This document shows positions 46,076-57,923 of a stretch of 64,000 nt of DNA, in pieces. Source of the DNA: Pseudomonas citronellolis (GTDB lineage: Bacteria > Pseudomonadota > Gammaproteobacteria > Pseudomonadales > Pseudomonadaceae); assembly GCF_900112375.1 (NCBI RefSeq), contig NZ_FOLS01000013.1:62001-126000 (forward strand), in the 5' to 3' direction. The notes beneath the pieces were generated by a model. It was not told the DNA's origin. It did not search any database and saw only the letters and a program-made list of their open reading frames with translations. A program made the position numbers and the translations under genes. Position 1 is the first letter of the stretch; each line of letters begins with the position of its first letter.

Positions 46076-47421
46076 CGCTCCTCACCTCCTACGGCACCCC
46101 CAACCGCACCGCGCGCGCCGCGGAAACCCACCCGCTGACCTGGCGCCTGCGTGACGACGGCGCCCCGGTCTGGCTGGAGGAATACCAGGCGAAGAACGGC
46201 TACGCCGCCGCGCGCAAGGCGCTGGCCGAAATGGCTGCCGACGACATCGTCCAGACCGTCAAGGACTCCGGCCTCAAGGGCCGCGGCGGTGCGGGCTTCC
46301 CCACCGGCGTGAAGTGGGGCCTGATGCCCAAGGACGAATCCCTCGACATCCGCTACCTGCTGTGCAACGCGGACGAGATGGAGCCCAACACCTGGAAGGA
46401 CCGCATGCTCATGGAGCAGCTGCCGCACCTGCTGGTGGAAGGCATGCTGATCTCCGCGCGGGCGCTGAAGGCCTACCGCGGCTACATCTTCCTGCGCGGC
46501 GAATACGTCGACGCGGCGCGCAACCTCAACCGCGCCATCGACGAAGCCAAGGCCGCCGGCCTGCTGGGCAAGAACATCCTCGGCAGCGGCTTCGACTTCG
46601 AGCTGTTCGTCCACACCGGCGCCGGCCGCTACATCTGCGGTGAAGAAACCGCGCTGATCAACTCGCTGGAAGGCCGCCGCGCCAACCCGCGCTCCAAGCC
46701 GCCCTTCCCCGCCGCTGTCGGCGTCTGGGGCAAGCCGACCTGCGTCAACAACGTCGAGACCCTGTGCAACGTGCCTGCGATCGTCGAGAACGGCGTCGAC
46801 TGGTACAAGGGCCTGGCGCGCCCGGGCAGCGAAGACATGGGCACCAAGCTCATGGGCTTCTCCGGCAAGGTGCAGAACCCCGGCATCTGGGAACTGCCCT
46901 TCGGCATCCCGGTGCGCGAGGTCTTCGAGGACTACGCCGGCGGCATGCGCGAGGGCTACAAGCTCAAGGCCTGGCAGCCCGGCGGCGCCGGCACCGGCTT
47001 CCTGCTCCCCGAGCACATGGACGCCCTGTTCTACGCCGGCGGCATCGCCAAGGTCGGCACCCGCATGGGCACCGGCCTGGCCATGGCGGTGGACGACAGC
47101 ATCAACATGGTCTCGCTGCTGCGCAACATGGAAGAGTTCTTCGCCCGCGAGTCGTGCGGCTGGTGCACCCCGTGCCGCGACGGCCTGCCGTGGAGCGTGA
47201 AGCTCCTGCGCGCGCTGGAGCGTGGCGAAGGCCAGCCCGGCGACCTCGAGACCCTCGAGCAGTTGGTCAACTTCCTCGGCCCAGGCAAGACCTTCTGCGC
47301 CCACGCACCGGGCGCCGTCGAACCGCTGGGCAGTGCCTTGAAATATTTCCGTCCCGAGTTCGAAGCGGGCGTCTCCCGCCAGGCTCAGGCCGCGCCGCAA
47401 CCGCAACGCGTCGGCGCGTAA
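46072..47421 (+). CDS. nuoF: NADH-quinone oxidoreductase subunit F
   Basis: A 449-residue subunit holding FMN and the NADH site, where electrons enter complex [18 protein letters not shown] and [15 protein letters not shown] bind NADH/FMN, and [12 protein letters not shown] binds cluster N3. I start at ATG 46072 ([10 protein letters not shown]) overlapping nuoE; longer readings lie inside nuoE. It is followed by a 129-base structured gap before nuoG. Confidence 0.97.
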   Translation: MTLLTSYGTPNRTARAAETHPLTWRLRDDGAPVWLEEYQAKNGYAAARKALAEMAADDIVQTVKDSGLKGRGGAGFPTGVKWGLMPKDESLDIRYLLCNADEMEPNTWKDRMLMEQLPHLLVEGMLISARALKAYRGYIFLRGEYVDAARNLNRAIDEAKAAGLLGKNILGSGFDFELFVHTGAGRYICGEETALINSLEGRRANPRSKPPFPAAVGVWGKPTCVNNVETLCNVPAIVENGVDWYKGLARPGSEDMGTKLMGFSGKVQNPGIWELPFGIPVREVFEDYAGGMREGYKLKAWQPGGAGTGFLLPEHMDALFYAGGIAKVGTRMGTGLAMAVDDSINMVSLLRNMEEFFARESCGWCTPCRDGLPWSVKLLRALERGEGQPGDLETLEQLVNFLGPGKTFCAHAPGAVEPLGSALKYFRPEFEAGVSRQAQAAPQPQRVGA

Positions 47422-47431
47422 AGCTTTGGAT

Positions 47432-47493
47432 GCCGGGCCCGCGGGCCCGGCGATGTTCCGTCGTAGCGCCGCGGCATGCCGCCGGCCCGACGG
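47432..47493. other. Large palindromic structure between nuoF and nuoG
   Basis: A perfect 20-base palindrome GCCGGGCCCGCGGGCCCGGC (47432-47451) is followed by an outer CCGTCG/CGACGG pair (47458-47493) enclosing more GC-rich complementarity. No T-run follows. It may be an RNA stability, processing or attenuation element within the operon. Confidence 0.5.
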
Positions 47494-47550
47494 AGCCGTG
47501 ATTTCCCTTAGCCAAGCCCGCTGACAACGGGCCAACGAAGAACTTGAACC

Positions 47551-50265
47551 ATGGCCACTATCCACGTAGACGGCAAGACGTTAGAAGTCGATGGGGCGGA
47601 CAACCTGTTGCAGGCCTGCCTGTCCCTCGGACTCGACATCCCCTACTTCTGCTGGCACCCGGCGCTCGGTAGCGTCGGCGCCTGCCGGCAGTGCGCGGTC
47701 AAGCAGTACACCGACGAGAACGACAAGCGTGGTCGTCTCGTCATGTCCTGCATGACCCCCGCCACCGACAACACCTGGATCTCCATCGAGGACGAAGAGG
47801 CCAAGGCCTTCCGCGAGAGCGTCGTCGAATGGCTGATGACCAACCACCCGCACGACTGCCCGGTGTGCGAGGAAGGCGGTCACTGCCACCTGCAGGACAT
47901 GACGGTGATGACCGGCCACAACAAGCGCCGGTACCGCTTCACCAAGCGCACCCACCAGAACCAGGAGCTCGGCCCGTTCATCGCCCACGAGATGAACCGC
48001 TGCATCGCCTGCTACCGCTGCGTGCGCTACTACAAGGACTACGCCGGCGGCACCGATCTGGGCGTCTATGGCGCGCACGACAACGTGTACTTCGGCCGCA
48101 TCGAGGACGGCGTGCTGGAGAGCGAGTTCTCCGGCAACCTGACCGAGGTCTGCCCGACCGGCGTGTTCACCGACAAGACCCACTCCGAGCGCTACAACCG
48201 CAAGTGGGACATGCAGTTCGCCCCGAGCATCTGCCATGGCTGCTCCAGCGGCTGCAACATCAGCCCCGGCGAGCGCTACGGCGAGATCCGCCGCATCGAG
48301 AACCGCTACAACGGCTCGGTGAACCACTACTTCCTCTGCGACCGCGGCCGCTTCGGCTACGGCTACGTCAACCGCGAGGACCGTCCGCGCCAGCCGATGC
48401 TGATGCTCAGCAAACAGAAGCTGAGCCTGGACGGCGCCCTTGACCAGGCCGCAGCTCTGCTCAAGGGCCGCAAGGTGATCGGCATCGGTTCGCCGCGCGC
48501 CAGCCTGGAAAGCAACTACGCGCTGTCCGAACTGGTCGGCGCCGGCAACTTCTACAGCGGCATCGCCGCCGACGAGCTGCAGCGCCTGCGCCTGGTGCTC
48601 AAGGTGATGCAGGAAGGCCCGCTGCCCTCCCCCACCATCCGCGACATGGAAGACCATGACGCGGTCTTCGTGCTCGGCGAAGACCTCACCCAGACCGCCG
48701 CCCGCATCGCCCTGGCCCTGCGCCAGTCGGTGAAGGGCAAGGGCGAGGACATGGCCGCCGCGATGAAGATCCAGCCGTGGCTCGACGCCGCGGTGAAGAC
48801 CATCGCCCAGCACGAGAAGAACCCGCTGTTCATCGCCAGCCTGGCCGAGACGCGCCTGGACGACGTCGCCGCCGAGTGCGTGCACGCCGCCCCCGAGGAC
48901 CTGGCCCGCCTGGGCTTCGCCGTGGCCCACGCGATCGACCCGAGCGCCCCGGCCGTGGCCGGTCTGGAACCGGAAGCGCAAGCCCTCGCCCAGCGCATCG
49001 CCGACGCCCTGGTCGCCGCCAAGCGCCCGCTGGTGGTCTCCGGCGTATCGCTGCGCAGCAACGCCCTGATCGAAGCCGCGGCGAACATCGCCAGCGCGCT
49101 GAAGCAGCGCGAGAAGAACGGCTCGCTGAGCCTGGTGGTGCCGGAAGCCAACAGCCTGGGCCTCACCCTGTTCGGCGGTGAATCCGTCGAAGCCGCGCTG
49201 GAGCAACTGACCTCCGGCGCCGCCGACGCCGTGGTGGTGCTGGAGAACGACCTGTACCGCCGCGCCGAAGCCGCCCAGGTCGACGCCGCCCTGGCCGCCG
49301 CCAAGCTGGTGATCGTCGCCGACCACCAGAGCACCGCGACCAGCGCCAAGGCGCACATCGTCCTGCCGGCCGCCAGCTTCGCCGAAGGCGACGGCACCCT
49401 GGTCAGCCAGGAAGGCCGCGCCCAGCGCTTCTTCCAGGTCTTCGACCCGACCTACTACAACGCCGACAACCTGGTCCGCGAAGGCTGGCGCTGGCTGCAC
49501 GCCCTGCACAGCACCCTCGAGGGCAAGCGCGTCGACTGGACGCAGCTGGACCACGTGATCGACGCCGTGGTCGCCGCCAAGCCGCACCTGGCCGGCATCC
49601 GCGACGCCGCGCCGAACGCCGCGTTCCGCATCAAGGGCCTGAAGCTGGCGCGTGAACCGCACCGCTATTCCGGCCGCACCGCCATGCGCGCCAACATCAA
49701 CGTCAGCGAGCCCCGCGCCCCGCAGGACATCGACAGCGCCTTCGCCTTCTCCATGGAAGGCTATTCCGGCAGCGCCGAGCCGCGTCAGCAGATTCCCTTC
49801 GCCTGGTCCCCGGGCTGGAACTCGCCGCAGGCCTGGAACAAGTTCCAGGACGAGGTCGGCGGCCACCTGCGCGCCGGCGACCCGGGCGTGCGCCTGATCG
49901 AGGCCAAGGGCGAGGCCCTGTGGTTCAGCGACGTACCGGCGCCGTTCCACACCCCGGCCAGCCAGTTCAAGGTGGTGCCCTTCTATCACCTGTTCGGCAG
50001 CGAGGAGAACAGCTCCCGCGCCAAGCCGGTGCAGGAGCGCATCCCGGAAACCTACGTGGCCCTGGGCCGCGAGGAAGCCGAGCGCCTGGGCCTGGCCGAA
50101 GGCAAGCTGCTGCGCCTGAGCGTCAAGGGCCACGAGCTGCGCCTGCCGCTGCGTATCAGCGAAGAGCTGGGCGCGGGCCTGGTCGCCCTGCCGGCCGGCC
50201 TGGCCGGTATCCCCGCCGGTGTGTTCGGCGGTGTCGCTGAAGGTCTGCAGGAGGCTGCGCAATGA
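47551..50265 (+). CDS. nuoG: NADH-quinone oxidoreductase subunit G
   Basis: A 904-residue molybdopterin-oxidoreductase-like subunit carrying several Fe-S clusters. The N-terminal ferredoxin-like part has [48 protein letters not shown] and [10 protein letters not shown] provide further ligands. The long C-terminal region is the molybdopterin-type domain without evident cofactor function. It overlaps nuoH by four bases. Confidence 0.97.
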   Translation: MATIHVDGKTLEVDGADNLLQACLSLGLDIPYFCWHPALGSVGACRQCAVKQYTDENDKRGRLVMSCMTPATDNTWISIEDEEAKAFRESVVEWLMTNHPHDCPVCEEGGHCHLQDMTVMTGHNKRRYRFTKRTHQNQELGPFIAHEMNRCIACYRCVRYYKDYAGGTDLGVYGAHDNVYFGRIEDGVLESEFSGNLTEVCPTGVFTDKTHSERYNRKWDMQFAPSICHGCSSGCNISPGERYGEIRRIENRYNGSVNHYFLCDRGRFGYGYVNREDRPRQPMLMLSKQKLSLDGALDQAAALLKGRKVIGIGSPRASLESNYALSELVGAGNFYSGIAADELQRLRLVLKVMQEGPLPSPTIRDMEDHDAVFVLGEDLTQTAARIALALRQSVKGKGEDMAAAMKIQPWLDAAVKTIAQHEKNPLFIASLAETRLDDVAAECVHAAPEDLARLGFAVAHAIDPSAPAVAGLEPEAQALAQRIADALVAAKRPLVVSGVSLRSNALIEAAANIASALKQREKNGSLSLVVPEANSLGLTLFGGESVEAALEQLTSGAADAVVVLENDLYRRAEAAQVDAALAAAKLVIVADHQSTATSAKAHIVLPAASFAEGDGTLVSQEGRAQRFFQVFDPTYYNADNLVREGWRWLHALHSTLEGKRVDWTQLDHVIDAVVAAKPHLAGIRDAAPNAAFRIKGLKLAREPHRYSGRTAMRANINVSEPRAPQDIDSAFAFSMEGYSGSAEPRQQIPFAWSPGWNSPQAWNKFQDEVGGHLRAGDPGVRLIEAKGEALWFSDVPAPFHTPASQFKVVPFYHLFGSEENSSRAKPVQERIPETYVALGREEAERLGLAEGKLLRLSVKGHELRLPLRISEELGAGLVALPAGLAGIPAGVFGGVAEGLQEAAQ

Positions 50266-51269
50266 GCTTGATGAGCATGAGCTGGCTGACACCCGCCATC
50301 GTCGACATCATCATCGAGGTCATCAAGGCCATCGTCATCCTGCTCGCCGTGGTCGTCTGCGGCGCGCTGCTGAGCTGGGTCGAGCGGCGCCTGCTGGGTC
50401 TCTGGCAGGACCGCTACGGTCCCAACCGGGTCGGCCCGTTCGGCGCCTTCCAGCTCGGCGCGGACATGATCAAGATGTTCTTCAAGGAAGACTGGACGCC
50501 GCCGTTCGCCGACAAGATGATCTTCACCCTCGCCCCGGTCATCGCCATGGGCGCGCTGTTGATCGCCTTCGTCATCATCCCGATCAGCCCCAGCTGGGGC
50601 GTGGCGGACCTGAACATCGGCATCCTGTTCTTCTTCGCCATGGCCGGCCTGACCGTGTACGCGGTGCTCTTCGCCGGCTGGTCGAGCAACAACAAGTTCG
50701 CCCTGCTCGGCAGCCTGCGCGCCTCGGCCCAGACCATCTCCTACGAGGTGTTCCTGGCCCTGTCGCTGATGGGCATCGTCGCCCAGGTCGGCTCGTTCAA
50801 CATGCGCGACATCGTCGACTACCAGGCCCAGCACCTGTGGTTCATCATTCCGCAGTTCTTCGGCTTCTGCACCTTCATCATCGCCGGCGTCGCCGTGACC
50901 CACCGTCACCCGTTCGACCAGCCCGAAGCTGAGCAGGAACTGGCCGACGGCTACCACATCGAGTACGCCGGGATGAAATGGGGCATGTTCTTCGTCGGCG
51001 AATACATCGGCATCGTGCTGATCTCGGCGCTGCTGGTGACGCTGTTCTTCGGTGGCTGGCACGGCCCGTTCGGCCTGCTGCCGCAGATCCCGTTCATCTG
51101 GTTCGCCCTGAAGACCAGCTTCTTCATCATGCTGTTCATCCTGATCCGCGCCTCGCTGCCGCGTCCGCGCTATGACCAGGTGATGGCCTTCAGCTGGAAG
51201 TTCTGCCTTCCGCTGACCCTGATCAACCTGCTGGTGACCGGCGCCTGTGTGCTGGCCGCGGCCCAGTAA
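50262..51269 (+). CDS. nuoH: NADH-quinone oxidoreductase subunit H
   Basis: A 335-residue membrane subunit with about eight helices linking the quinone site to the pump arm. [19 protein letters not shown] and [17 protein letters not shown] are the conserved blocks, and [13 protein letters not shown] forms the acidic loop. Start ATG 50262 overlaps nuoG; a second in-frame ATG lies at 50271. Confidence 0.96.
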   Translation: MSLMSMSWLTPAIVDIIIEVIKAIVILLAVVVCGALLSWVERRLLGLWQDRYGPNRVGPFGAFQLGADMIKMFFKEDWTPPFADKMIFTLAPVIAMGALLIAFVIIPISPSWGVADLNIGILFFFAMAGLTVYAVLFAGWSSNNKFALLGSLRASAQTISYEVFLALSLMGIVAQVGSFNMRDIVDYQAQHLWFIIPQFFGFCTFIIAGVAVTHRHPFDQPEAEQELADGYHIEYAGMKWGMFFVGEYIGIVLISALLVTLFFGGWHGPFGLLPQIPFIWFALKTSFFIMLFILIRASLPRPRYDQVMAFSWKFCLPLTLINLLVTGACVLAAAQ

Positions 51270-51280
51270 GGAGAACCACC

Positions 51281-51829
51281 ATGATCAAAGAAATCCTGCA
51301 CATCGTGCATGGCACCTACACCCAGCTGCGCAGCCTGGTGATGATCTTCGGCCATGCCTTCCGCAAGCGCGACACCCTGCAGTACCCGGAAGAGCAGGTC
51401 TACCTGCCGCCGCGCTACCGCGGCCGCATCGTCCTCACCCGCGACCCCGACGGCGAGGAACGCTGCGTAGCCTGCAACCTGTGCGCCGTGGCCTGCCCGG
51501 TCGGCTGCATCTCGCTGCAGAAGGCCGAGGCCGACGACGGCCGCTGGTACCCCGAGTTCTTCCGCATCAACTTCTCCCGCTGCATCTTCTGCGGCCTGTG
51601 CGAGGAAGCCTGCCCGACCACCGCGATCCAGCTGACCCCGGATTTCGAGATGGGCGAGTTCAAGCGCCAGGACCTGGTGTACGAGAAGGAAGACCTGCTG
51701 ATCTCCGGCCCCGGCAAGAACCCGGACTACAACTTCTACCGCGTCGCCGGCATGGCCATCGCCGGCAAGCCCAAGGGCAGCGCGCAGAACGAGGCCGAAC
51801 CGATCAACGTCAAGAGCCTGCTGCCGTAA
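51281..51829 (+). CDS. nuoI: NADH-quinone oxidoreductase subunit I
   Basis: A 182-residue subunit with two [4Fe-4S] clusters (N6a, N6b), ligands [15 protein letters not shown] and [30 protein letters not shown] precedes them. AAGGAG lies before the ATG, 11 bases after nuoH. Confidence 0.97.
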   Translation: MIKEILHIVHGTYTQLRSLVMIFGHAFRKRDTLQYPEEQVYLPPRYRGRIVLTRDPDGEERCVACNLCAVACPVGCISLQKAEADDGRWYPEFFRINFSRCIFCGLCEEACPTTAIQLTPDFEMGEFKRQDLVYEKEDLLISGPGKNPDYNFYRVAGMAIAGKPKGSAQNEAEPINVKSLLP

Positions 51830-51840
51830 GGAGACGTCGC

Positions 51841-52341
51841 GTGGAATTCGCTTTCTACTTCGCCGCCGGCGTCGCCGTGCTGGCAACCCTGCGGGTCATC
51901 ACCAACAGCAACCCGGTGCATGCCCTGCTCTACCTCATCGTTTCGCTGCTCGCCGTGTCGATGACCTTCTTCAGCCTCGGCGCCCCGTTCGCCGGCGCCC
52001 TGGAGATCATCGTCTACGCCGGCGCGATCATGGTGCTGTTCGTCTTCGTGGTGATGATGCTCAACCTGGGCCCGGCGATCGCCGAGCAGGAGCGCAAGTG
52101 GCTCAAGCCCGGGGTCTGGATCGGCCCGGGCGTGCTTTCCGCCGTCCTGCTCGTCGAGCTGCTGCTGGTGCTGTCGCGCAACCCCAGCGGCGCCGGCATC
52201 GGCCACACCACCGTGGACGCCAAGGCCGTGGGCATCGCCCTGTTCGGCCCTTACCTGCTGGTCGTCGAACTGGCCTCGATGCTGCTGCTGGCGGCACTGG
52301 TCGCCGCCTACCACCTCGGCCGCCACGACGCGAAGGAATAA
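51841..52341 (+). CDS. nuoJ: NADH-quinone oxidoreductase subunit J
   Basis: A 166-residue membrane subunit with five helices, including the pi-bulge helix region [20 protein letters not shown]. The start is GTG 51841 (MEFAFYF), 11 bases after nuoI and preceded by AAGGAG; earlier in-frame codons fall inside nuoI. Confidence 0.95.
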   Translation: MEFAFYFAAGVAVLATLRVITNSNPVHALLYLIVSLLAVSMTFFSLGAPFAGALEIIVYAGAIMVLFVFVVMMLNLGPAIAEQERKWLKPGVWIGPGVLSAVLLVELLLVLSRNPSGAGIGHTTVDAKAVGIALFGPYLLVVELASMLLLAALVAAYHLGRHDAKE

Positions 52342-52345
52342 CACC

Positions 52346-52654
52346 ATGAATGCAATCCCCCTGGAACACGGGCTGGCACTCTCCGGCGTGCTGTTCTGTC
52401 TCGGGCTGGCCGGCCTGATGGTCCGGCGCAACATCCTGTTCGTACTCATGAGCCTGGAAGTGATGATGAACGCCGCCGCGCTGGCCTTCGTGGTCGCCGG
52501 CAGCCGCTGGGCGCAGCCCGACGGCCAGGTGATGTTCATCCTGGTGCTCAGCCTGGCCGCGGCCGAGGCGAGCATCGGTCTGGCGATCCTGCTGCAACTG
52601 TATCGCCGCTTCCATACCCTCGATGTCGACGCTGCCAGCGAGATGCGCGGATGA
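52346..52654 (+). CDS. nuoK: NADH-quinone oxidoreductase subunit K
   Basis: A 102-residue membrane subunit with three helices. [16 protein letters not shown] and [20 protein letters not shown] carry the two conserved glutamates of the proton path. It overlaps nuoL by four bases. Confidence 0.96.
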   Translation: MNAIPLEHGLALSGVLFCLGLAGLMVRRNILFVLMSLEVMMNAAALAFVVAGSRWAQPDGQVMFILVLSLAAAEASIGLAILLQLYRRFHTLDVDAASEMRG

Positions 52655-54495
52655 ACCTGCTGCCCCTCACCTTCCTGTTCCCCCTGGTCGGCTTCCTGCT
52701 GCTGTCTTTCTCCCGCGGCAAGTGGTCGGAAAATCTCTCCGCGCTGGTCGGCGTCGGCTCGGTCGGCTTGGCCGCGCTGTCCGCCTTCTGGGCGATCTGG
52801 AGCTTCCACAGCGCCCCGCCGGAAGGCGGCGCCTACACCCTGGTCCTGTGGCAGTGGATGAACGTCGACGGCTTCGCGCCGAACTTCGCCCTGTACCTGG
52901 ACGGTCTGTCGGTCACCATGCTCGGCGTGGTCACCGGCGTCGGCTTCCTGATCCACCTGTTCGCCAGCTGGTACATGCGCGGTGAAGCCGGCTACTCGCG
53001 CTTCTTCGCCTACACCAACCTATTCATCGCCAGCATGCTGTTCCTGGTGCTGGGCGACAACCTGCTGTTCCTGTACTTCGGCTGGGAAGGCGTGGGCCTG
53101 TGCTCCTACCTGCTGATCGGCTTCTACTACAGCCACGTACCGAACGGCAACGCGGCGCTCAAGGCCTTCATCGTCACCCGCGTGGGCGACGTGTTCATGG
53201 CCTTCGGCCTGTTCATCCTGTTCCAGCAGCTGGGCACCCTGAACATCCAGGAACTGTTGGTGCTGGCCCCGCAGCACTTCGCCCAGGGCGACCTGTGGGT
53301 GAGCCTGGCGGCCCTGGCGCTGCTCGGCGGCGCGGTCGGCAAGTCGGCCCAGCTGCCGCTGCAGACCTGGCTGGCGGACGCGATGGCCGGCCCGACCCCG
53401 GTTTCCGCACTGATCCACGCGGCGACCATGGTCACCGCGGGCGTCTACCTGATCGCCCGCTGCCACGGCATCTTCACCCTGGCGCCGAACGTGCTGGAAC
53501 TGGTCGGCGTGGTCGGCGCGGTCACCCTGGTCCTGGCCGGCTTCGCCGCCCTGGTGCAGACCGACATCAAGCGCATCCTCGCCTACTCGACCATGAGCCA
53601 GATCGGCTACATGTTCCTGGCCCTGGGCGTCGGCGCCTGGGACGCGGCGATCTTCCACCTGATGACCCACGCCTTCTTCAAGGCCCTGCTGTTCCTCGCC
53701 TCCGGTGCGGTGATCGTCGCCTGCCACCACGAGCAGAACATCTTCAAGATGGGCGGCCTGTGGAAGAAGCTGCCGCTGGCCTACGCCAGCTTCATCGTCG
53801 GTGGTTCGGCCCTGGCCGCCCTGCCGCTGGTCACCGCCGGCTTCTACTCCAAGGACGAGATCCTCTGGGAAGCCTTCGCCAGCGGTCACCAGAACCTGCT
53901 GATCGCCGGCCTGGTGGGTGCCTTCCTGACCTCGATCTACACCTTCCGCCTGATCTTCATCGCCTTCCACGGCGAGCAGAAGACCGAGGCCCACGCCGGC
54001 CATGGCATCAGCCACTGGCTACCGCTGTCGGTGCTGATCGTGCTGTCGACCTTCATCGGCGCGCTGATCACCCCGCCGCTGCACGGCGTGCTGCCGGAAA
54101 GCGTCGGCCATGCCGGCGGCGAAGCCCAGCACAGCCTGGAAATCGCCTCGGGCGCCATCGCCCTGGCCGGTATCCTGCTGGCCGGCCTGCTGTTCCTCGG
54201 CAAGCGCCGCTTCGTCAGCGCCCTGGCCAAGAGCGCGCCGGGCCGCTTCTTCGGCACCTGGTGGTACCACGCCTGGGGCTTCGACTGGCTGTACGACAAG
54301 CTGTTCGTGAAACCCTACCTGCTGCTCTGCCGCCTGCTCGGCCGCGACCCCATCGACCAGACCCTGGTCCTGGTGCCGCTGTCCGCCCGCGGTGGGCACA
54401 CCCTTCTGAGCCTGACCGAGAACGGCCGCCTGCGCTGGTACGCCGCTTCCCTGGTCGGCGGCGCGGTGCTGCTGCTCGCGCTGCTACTGGCCTAA
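52651..54495 (+). CDS. nuoL: NADH-quinone oxidoreductase subunit L
   Basis: A 614-residue antiporter-like pump subunit at the distal end of the membrane arm. [23 protein letters not shown] residues ([17 protein letters not shown]), [20 protein letters not shown] and [17 protein letters not shown] are the core helices with key Lys and Glu. The C-terminal lateral helix region ends near 614. The following gap to nuoM is 28 bases. Confidence 0.97.
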   Translation: MNLLPLTFLFPLVGFLLLSFSRGKWSENLSALVGVGSVGLAALSAFWAIWSFHSAPPEGGAYTLVLWQWMNVDGFAPNFALYLDGLSVTMLGVVTGVGFLIHLFASWYMRGEAGYSRFFAYTNLFIASMLFLVLGDNLLFLYFGWEGVGLCSYLLIGFYYSHVPNGNAALKAFIVTRVGDVFMAFGLFILFQQLGTLNIQELLVLAPQHFAQGDLWVSLAALALLGGAVGKSAQLPLQTWLADAMAGPTPVSALIHAATMVTAGVYLIARCHGIFTLAPNVLELVGVVGAVTLVLAGFAALVQTDIKRILAYSTMSQIGYMFLALGVGAWDAAIFHLMTHAFFKALLFLASGAVIVACHHEQNIFKMGGLWKKLPLAYASFIVGGSALAALPLVTAGFYSKDEILWEAFASGHQNLLIAGLVGAFLTSIYTFRLIFIAFHGEQKTEAHAGHGISHWLPLSVLIVLSTFIGALITPPLHGVLPESVGHAGGEAQHSLEIASGAIALAGILLAGLLFLGKRRFVSALAKSAPGRFFGTWWYHAWGFDWLYDKLFVKPYLLLCRLLGRDPIDQTLVLVPLSARGGHTLLSLTENGRLRWYAASLVGGAVLLLALLLA

Positions 54496-54523
54496 CGCAT
54501 TCACGAAAGAGATCGAGCCCGTC

Positions 54524-56053
54524 ATGATTCTGCCCTGGCTAATCCTGATCCCCTTCATCGGCGGCTTCCTCTGCTGGATCGCCGAGTACACCAGCAAGAC
54601 CCTGCCCCGCTGGGTCGCGCTGGGTTCCATGACCCTGACCCTGGCCCTGAGCCTGTGGCTGTGGCACACCGGCAACTTCCACCTGGCGCCCGCGCCGGGT
54701 GGCGAGCCGCAGTGGACCGCCGAGTTCAAGCTGCAATGGATCGAGCGTTTCGGCATCAGCGTGCACCTGGCCATCGACGGCCTGTCGCTGCTGATGGTCG
54801 CCCTCACCGGCCTGCTCGGCGTGCTGTCCGTGCTCTGCTCGTGGAACGAGATCCAGCGCCGCATCGGCTTCTTCCACCTGAACCTGCTGTGGATCCTCGG
54901 TGGCGTGATCGGCGTGTTCCTCGCCGTCGACCTGTTCCTGTTCTTCTTCTTCTGGGAAATGATGCTGGTGCCGATGTACTTCCTCATCGCGCTCTGGGGC
55001 CATAGCTCGGACGACGGCAAGAAGACGCGCATCTACGCCGCCACCAAATTCTTCATCTTCACCCAGGCCAGCGGCCTGGTGATGCTGGTGGCGATCCTCG
55101 GCCTGGTGTTCGTGCACTACAACAGCACCGGCGTGCTGACCTTCAACTACGCCGACCTGCTGAAGACGCAGATGAGCGAGCACGTCGAGTGGCTGCTGAT
55201 GCTCGGCTTCTTCGTCGCCTTCGCGGTGAAGATGCCGGTGGTGCCGGTGCACTCCTGGCTGCCGGACGCCCACGCCCAGGCGCCGACCGCCGGTTCCGTG
55301 GACCTGGCCGGCATCCTGCTGAAGACCGCCGCCTACGGCCTGATCCGCTTCGCCCTGCCGCTGTTCCCCAACGCCTCGGCGGAGTTCGCGCCCATCGCCA
55401 TGACCCTGGGCCTGATCGGCATCTTCTACGGCGCCCTGCTGTCCTTTGCGCAGACCGACATCAAGCGCCTGGTGGCCTTCTCCAGCGTGTCGCACATGGG
55501 CTTCGTGATGATCGGAATCTACTCCGGCAGCCCGCAGGCGCTGCAGGGCGTGGTGATCCAGATGATCGCCCACGGCCTGTCCGCCGCCGCGCTCTTCATC
55601 CTCTGCGGCCAGCTCTACGAGCGCCTGCACACCCGTGACATGCGCAAGATGGGCGGCCTGTGGTCGCGTATCCCCTACCTGCCGGCCGTGGCCCTGTTCT
55701 TCGCGACCGCGTCCCTGGGCCTGCCGGGCACCGGCAACTTCGTCGGCGAGTTCCTGATCCTGCTGGGCGCCTTCAAGACCGTGCCGGTGGTCATCGTCAT
55801 CGCCACCTTCGGCCTGGTGTTCGCCTCGATCTACTCGCTGATCATGATCCACCGCGCCTACTTCGGCCCGGCGAAGGCGGACTCGCCGATCGCCGGCCTG
55901 AACGCCCGCGAGCTGAGCATGGTCCTGGGCCTGGCGGTCCTGCTGATCATCCTCGGCATCTACCCGCAGCCGGTTCTCGATACCTCCGCCGCCACCATGC
56001 ACGGTGTCCAGCAGTGGTTCGATTCCGCCCTTTCCACCCTTGCCGCACGGTAG
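54524..56053 (+). CDS. nuoM: NADH-quinone oxidoreductase subunit M
   Basis: A 509-residue antiporter-like pump subunit. [40 protein letters not shown] and [20 protein letters not shown] are the conserved core. The start ATG 54524 follows GAG-rich sequence. It is seven bases before nuoN. Confidence 0.97.
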   Translation: MILPWLILIPFIGGFLCWIAEYTSKTLPRWVALGSMTLTLALSLWLWHTGNFHLAPAPGGEPQWTAEFKLQWIERFGISVHLAIDGLSLLMVALTGLLGVLSVLCSWNEIQRRIGFFHLNLLWILGGVIGVFLAVDLFLFFFFWEMMLVPMYFLIALWGHSSDDGKKTRIYAATKFFIFTQASGLVMLVAILGLVFVHYNSTGVLTFNYADLLKTQMSEHVEWLLMLGFFVAFAVKMPVVPVHSWLPDAHAQAPTAGSVDLAGILLKTAAYGLIRFALPLFPNASAEFAPIAMTLGLIGIFYGALLSFAQTDIKRLVAFSSVSHMGFVMIGIYSGSPQALQGVVIQMIAHGLSAAALFILCGQLYERLHTRDMRKMGGLWSRIPYLPAVALFFATASLGLPGTGNFVGEFLILLGAFKTVPVVIVIATFGLVFASIYSLIMIHRAYFGPAKADSPIAGLNARELSMVLGLAVLLIILGIYPQPVLDTSAATMHGVQQWFDSALSTLAAR

Positions 56054-56060
56054 TCGCGAA

Positions 56061-57527
56061 ATGACCTTCACGATCCAACACTTCATCGCGCTCCTGCCGC
56101 TGCTCATCACCAGCGCCACCCTGGTGGTGGTGATGCTCGCGGTCGCCTGGAAACGCAATCACCGGCTGATCGCCACCCTCTCGATGATCGGCCTCAACCT
56201 GGCACTGCTGTCGATCCTCTGGGCGATCAAGGCGACGCCCATCGCCGTCACCCCGCTGCTGCTGATCGACAACTTCGCGCTGTTCTACTCGGCGCTGATC
56301 CTGATCGCCGCCCTCGCCTGCTCGACCCTCGCCCATGCCTACATGGAGAGCTACCCGGGCAACCGCGAGGAGCTCTACCTGCTCCTGCTGCTGGCCACCG
56401 CCGGCGGCCTGGTGCTGGTGGCGGCGCAGAACCTGGCCGGCCTGTTCATCGGCCTGGAACTGCTCTCGGTGCCGGTCTACGGCATGGTGGCCTACGCCTT
56501 CTTCAACAAGCGCAGCCTCGAAGCCGGCATCAAGTACACCGTGCTGTCCGCGGCGGGCTCGGCCTTCCTGCTGTTCGGCATGGCCATGCTCTACGCCGAA
56601 GCCGGCACCCTGGACTTCGCCGGCCTGGGCAGCGCCCTGGCCGAAGGCACCGTGCACAGCCCGCTGCTGACCATCGGCGTGGGCATGATGCTGGTGGGCC
56701 TGGGCTTCAAGCTGTCGCTGGCGCCCTTCCACCTGTGGACCCCGGACGTCTACGAAGGCGCCCCGGCCCCGGTGGCGGCGTTCCTCGCCACCGCCGCCAA
56801 GGTCGCCGTGTTCGCCGTGCTGCTGCGCCTGTTCCAGATCGCCCCGGCGGCCCTGCACAGCGGCGTGCTGCACGTCGCCCTGGCGGTCATCGCGGTCATC
56901 TCGATCCTGGTCGGCAACCTGCTGGCACTGACCCAGAGCAACCTCAAGCGCCTGCTCGGCTACTCCTCCATCGCCCACCTGGGCTACCTGCTGATCGCCG
57001 TGGTGGCCAGCAACGGCCTGGCCGTGGAGACCGTCGGCGTCTACCTGACCACCTACGTGGTCACCACCCTGGGCGCCTTCGGCGTGGTCACCCTGATGTC
57101 CACCCCCTACGGCGGCCGCGACGCCGACGCGCTGTTCGAGTACCGCGGCCTGTTCTGGCGCCGTCCGGTGCTGACCGCGGTGATGACCGTGATGATGCTG
57201 TCCCTGGCCGGCATCCCGCTGACCGCCGGCTTCATCGGCAAGTTCTACGTCATCGCCAGCGGCGTCGAGTCGCACCTGTGGTGGCTGGTCGGCACCCTGG
57301 TGCTGGGCAGCGCCATCGGCCTGTACTACTACCTGCGCGTCATGGTCACCCTGTTCCTGGTCGAGCCGAACATGAAGCGCCACGACGCGCCCCTGGACTG
57401 GGCCCAGCGCGCCGGCGGCATCATGCTGGTGGCCATCGCCCTGCTGGCCTTCTTCCTCGGCGTCTACCCGCAGCCGCTGCTGGACATCCTCCAGCACTCC
57501 GGCCTGGCGGTAGCCGTCGCCGGCTGA
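56061..57527 (+). CDS. nuoN: NADH-quinone oxidoreductase subunit N
   Basis: A 488-residue antiporter-like pump subunit and last gene of the operon. [39 protein letters not shown] and [18 protein letters not shown] are conserved. I start at ATG 56061 ([15 protein letters not shown]); the longer frame begins inside nuoM. A strong terminator follows. Confidence 0.97.
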   Translation: MTFTIQHFIALLPLLITSATLVVVMLAVAWKRNHRLIATLSMIGLNLALLSILWAIKATPIAVTPLLLIDNFALFYSALILIAALACSTLAHAYMESYPGNREELYLLLLLATAGGLVLVAAQNLAGLFIGLELLSVPVYGMVAYAFFNKRSLEAGIKYTVLSAAGSAFLLFGMAMLYAEAGTLDFAGLGSALAEGTVHSPLLTIGVGMMLVGLGFKLSLAPFHLWTPDVYEGAPAPVAAFLATAAKVAVFAVLLRLFQIAPAALHSGVLHVALAVIAVISILVGNLLALTQSNLKRLLGYSSIAHLGYLLIAVVASNGLAVETVGVYLTTYVVTTLGAFGVVTLMSTPYGGRDADALFEYRGLFWRRPVLTAVMTVMMLSLAGIPLTAGFIGKFYVIASGVESHLWWLVGTLVLGSAIGLYYYLRVMVTLFLVEPNMKRHDAPLDWAQRAGGIMLVAIALLAFFLGVYPQPLLDILQHSGLAVAVAG

Positions 57528-57542
57528 TCGCAGGCAGCAAAG

Positions 57543-57569
57543 AAAAACCCCGCCTCGGCGGGGTTTTTT
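57543..57569 (+). terminator. Terminator of the nuo operon
   Basis: AAAAACCCCGCC/GGCGGGGTTTTTT with a TC loop, 15 bases after the nuoN stop. Confidence 0.92.
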
Positions 57570-57612
57570 GTTGCCTGCGAAAAGCTGTTCGTACGCGCCG
57601 GGATTGTTCTTC

Positions 57613-57679
57613 GTAGGAGCGAGCTTGCTCGCGAACAGGCGCCGCTGCGGAGCTCATTCGCGAGCAAGCTCGCTCCTAC
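57613..57679. repeat. Inverted REP pair (BIME-like)
   Basis: The 23-base unit beginning GTAGGAGCGAGCTTGCTCGC (57613-57635) and its perfect inverted copy (57657-57679). Both arms are identical to those at 41831-41897, although the spacer differs. Confidence 0.87.
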
Positions 57680-57701
57680 GAAAAGCCGTGCTTCCTGGAG
57701 C

Positions 57702-57776
57702 GTAGGAGCGGATCTTATCCGCGACTCCGCCGGCAAGGCCGGCGTTCATGCCATCGCGGACAGAGTCCGCTCCTAC
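57702..57776. repeat. Inverted REP pair, GGATCTTATCC variant
   Basis: GTAGGAGCGGATCTTATCCG (from 57702) faces CGGACAGAGTCCGCTCCTAC (to 57776). A small GCCGGCAAGGCCGGC hairpin lies between the arms. Confidence 0.78.
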
Positions 57777-57799
57777 CGCATGAGCGAGCATGGCTTTTC

Positions 57800-57871
57800 G
57801 TAGGATGGTGTTGAGCGAAGCGATACCCATCAGCGCAACCGCATGGGTTTCGCAAGCTCAACCCATCCTAC
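57800..57871. repeat. Inverted pair of GTAGGATGG repeats
   Basis: GTAGGATGGTGTTGAGCGAA at 57800 faces an inverted relative ending CTCAACCCATCCTAC at 57871. The head resembles the REP head but the body (TTGAGC..GCGATACCCATC) is a different family. Confidence 0.7.
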
Positions 57872-57923
57872 GAAAAGCACCTCGGCGCAGACCGTTGCTC
57901 CTACGCAATCCTCAGGCCCTCCC

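Larger units (their letters stand above)
57570..57923. other. Gene-free region of REP palindromes
   Basis: The interval between convergent nuoN and the AI-2E-family gene consists almost wholly of three inverted repeat pairs, listed separately. No protein-like frame is seen. Confidence 0.8.

Noticed and set aside
57613..57871. Repeat cluster considered as a CRISPR array
   Set aside because: The units are palindromic inverted pairs with varied sequence, not regularly spaced direct repeats with unique spacers, and no cas genes are present.
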